A program made the position numbers and the translations under genes. This document shows, piece by piece, positions 5,122-8,599 of a stretch of DNA of 8,599 bases. Below the pieces are notes generated by a model. It searched no databases. It saw only the letters and a program-made list of their open reading frames with translations, and had not been told where the DNA came from. Location: assembly GCA_049694275.1 (NCBI GenBank), contig JBAVQS010000294.1, forward strand, positions 1-8,599. The letters run 5' to 3'. Within the stretch, counting starts at the first letter, position 1. Each line of letters opens with the position of its first letter. The stretch comes from JBAVQS01 sp049694275 (GTDB lineage Bacteria > Chloroflexota > Anaerolineae > UBA4142 > SHND01).

Positions 5122-6498
5122 CTAGAGCTCCTCAAAGCGCGCCTGGAAAAAGCGGAGGCTTTCGGGCTCGTAGACCATCTTGAGCCCCTTGATTTTCTCG
5201 CGTTCTTGATAGAGGGCCTCGCAGCTTTCGGCGACGACGTCCATGTGCAGGTTGGTATAAACGCGGCGCGGAAGGGTGAGGCGGACCAGTTCGAGCTTGG
5301 GCTTGCGATTCTCGCCGGTTTTGGGGTCACGCCCCGCGCTGACAATACCGCGCTCCATGGAGCGAACGCCGCTGTCCGTATACAGGGCGGCGGCGAGCGC
5401 CTGCGCGGGGAACTGCTCCTGCGGGATGTGCGGGAGAAAACGTTTCGCGTCCACAAAGACCGCATGCCCGCCGATGGGCACGACAATCGGGACGCCCATT
5501 TGCTGGAGGCGCTGACCCAGGTATTCGGCCTGGCGCACGCGGCTGGCAATATAGGCGTCGTCGATCATCTCATAGATCCCGCGGGCAATCGCCTCCATAT
5601 CGCGGCCGGCAAGCCCGCCATAGGTGTGCAGCCCCTCGAACACGACGACCATCTCTTTGGCTTGAGTAAAGAACGCTTCATTGTTGGTCGCCAGAAAGCC
5701 GCCGATGTTGACGATATTGTCCTTTTTGGAAGAGATGGTCATCCCCTCGCCATAGCTCATCATCTCGCGCAGGATCTCGCGGACCGGTTTGTTCGCGTAT
5801 CCCGGCTCGCGCTGCTGGACGAAATAGCAATTTTCGATGGCGCGGGTCGCGTCAAAAATGATGGGGAGGTTATATTTTTGGGCCCAGGCGGCCACCTCCC
5901 GGAGGTTTGCCATCGAGAACGGCTGGCCGCCCGCCATATTGACGCAGGGCGCAATCGAAAGATAGGCAATCGCGCTCGCCCCCTTTTCGTCGACCAGCTT
6001 TTGGAGCTTGGCGAGATCTACATTCCCTTTAAAGGGATGGGGGTTGGCCGGGTCGTGCGCCTCGTCGATGATGCAGTCGTAAAAGATGCCGCCCGCGCGC
6101 TCGGCGTGCTCGCGCGTGGTGGTGAAATACATGTTCATCGGGACGTACTGACCGGGCTTGATCCGGAGCTGCGAGGTGATGTGCTCCGCGGCGCGGCCCT
6201 GGTGCGTCGGGACGAGGTACTTGAACCCATAGACCGCGTGAACGGCGTCTTCGAGGTGGTAAAAGTTCCTGGACCCGGCGTATGCTTCGTCGCCCAGCAA
6301 GAGACCGGACCACTGCCAGTCGCTCATCGCGCCGGTGCCGGAATCGGTGAGCAGGTCGATATAGACGTCCTCGCTCTTGAGCAAAAAGGTGTTGAACCCC
6401 GCCTCGCGTACCGTGCGCTCACGGTATTCCCGTGTCGTCATCTTGATGGGCTCAACCATCTTGATCTTGTACGGTTCGGCGATCGTGCGTTGCTTCAT
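5122..6498 (-). CDS. tpl: Tyrosine phenol-lyase (beta-tyrosinase)
   Basis: A 458-residue PLP enzyme of the tryptophanase/tyrosine phenol-lyase family, splitting L-tyrosine to phenol, pyruvate and ammonium; length equals the family norm (456). Every Citrobacter TPL residue I checked lies at a constant +2 offset: Thr49 (here 51), Tyr71 (73), Arg100 (102), Thr124 (126), Asp214 (216), Arg217 (219), PLP-binding Lys257 (259), Arg404 (406), Phe448 and Phe449 (450, 451). Specificity residues Met379 and Arg381 are present as Met381 and Arg383 in VRSMERG, where tryptophanases have a Val/Ile pair, so TPL is preferred over TnaA. The one difference is Leu290 for Met288. ATG 6498 is set by AGGAG at 6510-6506 (7-nt spacing). 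No tyrosine transporter or phenol pathway gene is adjacent. It has its own promoter and terminator. Confidence 0.9.
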   Translation of the reverse strand: MKQRTIAEPYKIKMVEPIKMTTREYRERTVREAGFNTFLLKSEDVYIDLLTDSGTGAMSDWQWSGLLLGDEAYAGSRNFYHLEDAVHAVYGFKYLVPTHQGRAAEHITSQLRIKPGQYVPMNMYFTTTREHAERAGGIFYDCIIDEAHDPANPHPFKGNVDLAKLQKLVDEKGASAIAYLSIAPCVNMAGGQPFSMANLREVAAWAQKYNLPIIFDATRAIENCYFVQQREPGYANKPVREILREMMSYGEGMTISSKKDNIVNIGGFLATNNEAFFTQAKEMVVVFEGLHTYGGLAGRDMEAIARGIYEMIDDAYIASRVRQAEYLGQRLQQMGVPIVVPIGGHAVFVDAKRFLPHIPQEQFPAQALAAALYTDSGVRSMERGIVSAGRDPKTGENRKPKLELVRLTLPRRVYTNLHMDVVAESCEALYQEREKIKGLKMVYEPESLRFFQARFEEL

Positions 6499-6540
6499 TC
6501 TTCTTCTCCTCTTTGAGATTGATTGTGCGGGTATGCCCAT

Positions 6541-6568
6541 ATTATGCACGTTTGCGTGGACTCGTCAA
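6541..6568 (-). promoter_or_regulatory. Promoter of the tyrosine phenol-lyase gene
   Basis: On the minus strand TTGACG (6568-6563) and CATAAT (6546-6541) are separated by 16 nt, a good housekeeping-type pair. A start near 6534 gives a leader of about 36 nt that includes the AGAGGAGAAG ribosome-binding region. No palindromic operator or TyrR-like box is evident. Confidence 0.6.
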
Positions 6569-6596
6569 CGACGAGGCACGTGGTGATTACGCACAA

Positions 6597-6638
6597 GCTC
6601 GCCCACCCACCAGGGCAGGGACAAGCCGCTGCCCCTAC
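6597..6638. repeat. Palindromic intergenic repeat (GGGCAG...CTGCCC)
   Basis: The segment has GCTCGCCCACCCACCAGG followed by an imperfect hairpin, GGGCAG (6613-6618) pairing with CTGCCC (6629-6634), then CTACG. On the minus strand this reads CGTAGGGGCAG...CTGCCCTGGTGGGTGGGCGAGC. I recognise this style (GTAGGGGCAG with hairpin and GGTGGGCG) as a dispersed intergenic repeat abundant in Chloroflexota. Only one copy is in the window, so repetition is recalled, not seen. It sits between two divergent promoters. The rest of 6499-6740 holds only promoters and leaders. Confidence 0.55.
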
Positions 6639-6706
6639 GAAATACGAGGAATCACCAGCAAGGTGCAAGTCGATTGGATGACGCCGGGACCGGCGCGGCC
6701 TCCCGG

Positions 6707-6715
6707 TGTTATTAT
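6707..6715 (+). promoter_or_regulatory. Extended -10 promoter of the lipoprotein gene
   Basis: TGtTATTAT is an extended -10 element. The expected start near 6722 leaves a short leader holding AAAGGAGG (6727-6734) and the GTG at 6741. This makes the in-frame ATG at 6720 an unlikely start, because it would lie at or before the transcript start. Confidence 0.55.
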
Positions 6716-6740
6716 ATCGATGAACAAAAGGAGGTCCCGC

Positions 6741-7541
6741 GTGCGCCAACCGACCGATGCTAAAGCAAGAGCCTGCTACTGGGCCCTACTCGTTCTGCTT
6801 GGACTGAGCCTGGCGGGGTGCAGCACCATTCGCCCAAACCCAACCCCAACCTGGATTCCCTCACCCCCTGAGCCGACGCCACTGCCGCAGACCTCAACCC
6901 CGGTCGCAGTGAATGCCACGCCGACGCCCTCGCCCGCCCCGATGCCGCAGATCCTGGACGTGGTCCCACTGCGCCCCGGCGCGACCTGGGCTTATGATGT
7001 CACGCTGGATTATACACAAGGGGGCAAAACGCCGATTCACTGGACCGGCCCTGTGACTGAAACGGTCACAGAGATGCGGAGAGAAGGGAGCGCCGTCCTT
7101 TTCCGCGTCGAGACATCCGGGCATCCGCTCCGCACCGACCAGGCGGACAACCGGCTGGCCTGGGATGTGGCGCTCGGAGACCAGCTCTATCAGGTGGAGG
7201 GGAGCTCGGATACGCAGGCAGTCGAGACGGCGCAGGGGAATGGGGACAGCGCCGATCTCATCGTCCAATTGCCGCTGGAGACAGGGCGCCAATGGGGCGA
7301 TCCCCAATTCTTGCAACGCGGGGATGGCCGGTACGTGTGGCGCGTGGAGACGCGGGAGGATGTGACCACCCCGGCCGGCCAGTTCAATGGATGTTTCAAA
7401 CTGGTGTTTCTAACAAACCCGGACGACACGGCCGACTGGCTCTGCCCGCAGGTCGGAATCGTGCGGCACGAGTATCATCATCATGGGAGTTTGCTAAACG
7501 AGGTGTGGGTGTTGCGCTCGTTTTCGCTGCCGCCGGGATAG
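6741..7541 (+). CDS. Secreted lipoprotein with Thr/Pro linker, unknown function
   Basis: A protein of 266 residues. The N-terminus is a lipoprotein signal peptide: basic residues, a hydrophobic core (WALLVLLGLSLAG) and a lipobox ending at Cys27, so it is expected to be lipid-anchored on the outer face of the membrane. Residues 28-70 are a Pro/Thr/Ser spacer (PTPT, PEPTPLP, TPTPSPAP). A beta-rich domain follows (VVPLRPGATWAYDVTLDY, later GRQWGD, VWRVETREDVTTPAGQFNGC and VGIVRHEYHHHG), with two Cys (in NGCFKL and WLCPQ) that may pair. I recall similar PLRPGATW domains in Chloroflexota proteins of unknown function but cannot assign a role. GTG 6741 is chosen over ATG 6720 because AAAGGAGG lies 6 nt upstream of the GTG. 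The last 61 nt overlap the convergent membrane-protein gene. Confidence 0.8.
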   Translation: MRQPTDAKARACYWALLVLLGLSLAGCSTIRPNPTPTWIPSPPEPTPLPQTSTPVAVNATPTPSPAPMPQILDVVPLRPGATWAYDVTLDYTQGGKTPIHWTGPVTETVTEMRREGSAVLFRVETSGHPLRTDQADNRLAWDVALGDQLYQVEGSSDTQAVETAQGNGDSADLIVQLPLETGRQWGDPQFLQRGDGRYVWRVETREDVTTPAGQFNGCFKLVFLTNPDDTADWLCPQVGIVRHEYHHHGSLLNEVWVLRSFSLPPG

Positions 7542-7792
7542 GGATCAGTAGACCTTCTCGTTCCGGCGAAAACACCAAAGGCAAATGCCGCCCCCAGGAA
7601 CAATGAAGCGCAAGACACAACGAGCCAATCCTCCCGGAAGATCGCAAGCACAGATTCCAAGGTGATTACAGAAGTAATTCCGATTAGAAGGGCAGCCGCC
7701 TTGGGAGATATCCTATGTAAGCGAACGAAATAACCAAGGACGACGGAAAGAAACCCTAAAATACCTCCTATCACGGAAAGCGATAGTATCAT
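7481..7792 (-). CDS. Small three-helix membrane protein, unknown function
   Basis: A 103-residue frame with three hydrophobic segments: about residues 2-23, 32-51 and 56-77, separated by short basic or acidic loops (RLHRISPK, FREDW). The tail after residue 78 is hydrophilic (TRRSTDPYPGGSENERN...). I do not recognise the family. ATG 7792 has AAAGGA 4 nt upstream. DNA here is visibly less GC-rich than the flanking genes, and the hydrophobic pattern would be unusual by chance, which supports a real gene of possibly different origin. Its last 20 codons overlap the 3' end of the lipoprotein gene on the other strand. It lies 100 nt downstream of the propeller fragment in the same direction. No clear promoter is seen. 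Confidence 0.6.
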   Translation of the reverse strand: MILSLSVIGGILGFLSVVLGYFVRLHRISPKAAALLIGITSVITLESVLAIFREDWLVVSCASLFLGAAFAFGVFAGTRRSTDPYPGGSENERNTHTSFSKLP

Positions 7793-7892
7793 ATAGTCCT
7801 TTCATCCGACCACACCAACTACCGTACTGGGCCGAGTTCTACAGAGCCAAGAATTAGAAACCAAAAAGAAAAATAGGACCTGGCGCCTGCGC

Positions 7893-8475
7893 TTACTTGA
7901 CCATGTCACTCACGTCAAACAACCACAATTCCCCTCGATAGATGGTTATGGGGGGTGTGGGGGAATAGACCCGAGGCCGTGTTTGGATGGTGGTATCCAT
8001 CTGGCCTACAAGCTGTTTCCCGTCCGGCGACCAACTGAACCAATCGGGCTCTTTATCCGAAACATGCCGGAGCACCTGCGTCGCCGGATTGTAGAGCCAT
8101 AACCCCGTTTGGCCGGAAGGCATTTTAGCGGTAAACGCCAGCCAGCGGCTATCCGGAGACCAAGCGAGCCCTCTCGGTTGCATATTCTCCAACACCTTGC
8201 GCGGCTTTTGCGCGACCGGATCCATCAAATACAAGTGCATGGGAGCGAACAATCGGGCTTGACCATCTACCCCTATCGCTTGAAGCGTGGCAAAGAAGGC
8301 AATCGTATGTCCATCCGGAGACCAAGCCGGCCAATTTGCATTGCCATTCGAGTCACAGTTACCTTGGGGATCCTGGAACTCTTGGTCAAGCCGCCACTGA
8401 CGATCACCCTCTGTGATTGTGATGGTTGCAAATTCGGGTCCGGTGGGAGTGAGCCACAAAAGACTTTCGCAGATG
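7893..8475 (-). pseudogene. TolB/PD40-type beta-propeller protein, 3' fragment
   Basis: The frame ends at TAA 7893 and encodes about 190 residues of a beta-propeller with three PD40 (WD40-like, TolB-type) blades. Their signatures are WPAWSPDGHTIAFFA, GLAWSPDSRWLAFTA and WFSWSPDGKQLVGQM, each followed by a strand such as LYLMDPVAQ or LWLYNPATQ. Such repeats usually form six- or seven-bladed periplasmic or extracellular domains, so several blades and any signal peptide are missing. The frame has no ATG; its earliest start candidate is TTG 8459 with no ribosome-binding site, and in-frame sequence continues to base 8475. There it meets the terminus and stop codon of a transposase reading in the same frame. 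The simplest reading is a propeller gene split by an insertion sequence, with its 5' part beyond the window. Confidence 0.7.
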
Positions 8476-8599
8476 GTAACCGTTCAGTCAAGTGATGGCC
8501 CGGGCAACAACGACGGTGGTTCAGCACCGCTGATGGCCGCCGCACAGGCTGCCGTCAGATAATCCAACACGTCGCGCCGCTGCTGACGGAGTGTCGTAA
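8476..8599 (-). mobile_element. Right end of an IS66-like insertion sequence
   Basis: The segment contains the 3' end of a transposase gene and, from 8476 reading inward on the plus strand, GTAACCGTTCAG as the likely terminal inverted repeat. IS66-family ends characteristically begin GTAA and create 8-bp target duplications. The element body and opposite end lie beyond base 8599. The host bases next to the proposed end are CGCAGATG (8468-8475), which would be the duplicated target if the boundary is correct. Confidence 0.5.
8484..8597 (-). CDS. IS66-family transposase, C-terminal 37 residues
   Basis: The last 37 codons of a transposase gene that begins outside the window. The residues TTLRQQRRDVLDYLTAAC and then SGAEPPSLLPGPSLD before the TGA (8486-8484) match the ending I know from IS66-type DDE transposases in Cyanobacteria, Chloroflexota and Planctomycetes (LRQQ-x-R-D/N-V-L-x-F/Y-L-x-x-A/C, then P-x-P-S-L-L-P). 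The catalytic DDE residues are upstream and not visible, so whether the element is intact cannot be judged. Its stop codon lies inside the proposed terminal repeat, 8 nt from the element boundary. The assignment rests on a short motif. Confidence 0.6.
   Translation of the reverse strand, partial: TTLRQQRRDVLDYLTAACAAAISGAEPPSLLPGPSLD

Noticed and set aside
5206..6516. A 436-codon plus-strand open frame opposite the tyrosine phenol-lyase gene.
   Set aside because: Same shadow effect: the minus strand encodes a complete enzyme with every expected catalytic residue, and the plus-strand product resembles no family.
7803..7892. Possible terminator after the propeller fragment (GGCGCC-rich stretch followed by T-rich sequence on the minus strand).
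   Set aside because: The stem is short and poorly paired and the T run is interrupted and displaced, so it is not a convincing intrinsic terminator.
8273..8545. A minus-strand frame running across the transposase-propeller junction.
   Set aside because: It is out of frame with both the transposase end and the propeller blades, each of which has recognisable family motifs.

Overview
The window is GC-rich bacterial DNA, probably from a Chloroflexota (Anaerolineae-like) genome. That placement is inferred from gene content only: a Tex protein, a glycine-rich single-RRM protein, a Thr/Pro-linker lipoprotein, an IS66-like transposase end, and a palindromic intergenic repeat (GGGCAG...CTGCCC followed by CTACG) of a type I associate with this phylum. 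No rRNA, tRNA or CRISPR array is visible, and no coding gap exceeds 300 bases.

Layout. At the left edge a minus-strand cluster (613 down to 1) encodes a small ABM-domain monooxygenase-like protein, a 57-residue remnant of an iron-containing alcohol dehydrogenase whose middle is gone, and an unidentified reading frame leaving the window. Stops and starts overlap (TGATG, ATGA), which suggests one translationally coupled operon. Diverging from it on the plus strand is tex (747-2879), apparently with a leaderless or nearly leaderless transcript. Then come a CBS-CBS-ACT sensor protein of AcuB type (2947-3633), a promoter followed about 60 nt later by an intrinsic terminator (possible attenuator or small RNA), a GTG-initiated RRM protein with an RGG-like Gly/Arg/Tyr tail (3825-4226), a perfect terminator, and a GNAT-like acetyltransferase (4420-5049).

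A bidirectional terminator at 5080-5116 separates the acetyltransferase from a convergent full-length tyrosine phenol-lyase (6498-5122, minus). Every substrate and cofactor residue of the family that I checked is present except Met288, which is Leu. A divergent intergenic region (6499-6740) holds the lyase promoter, a palindromic repeat and an extended -10 promoter for a secreted lipoprotein (6741-7541, GTG start). A small three-helix membrane protein (7792-7481, minus) overlaps the lipoprotein gene tail to tail.

The right end is a mobile-element scar. A TolB-like beta-propeller gene (minus, ending at 7893) has lost its 5' part. It abuts the last 37 codons and the GTAA-type terminus of an IS66-like transposase that runs off the window. 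Most genes are unrelated single transcription units. The most distinctive signals are the collapsed dehydrogenase, the promoter-terminator unit ahead of the RRM gene, and the insertion-sequence junction. I found no evidence of a new defence or multi-gene system.
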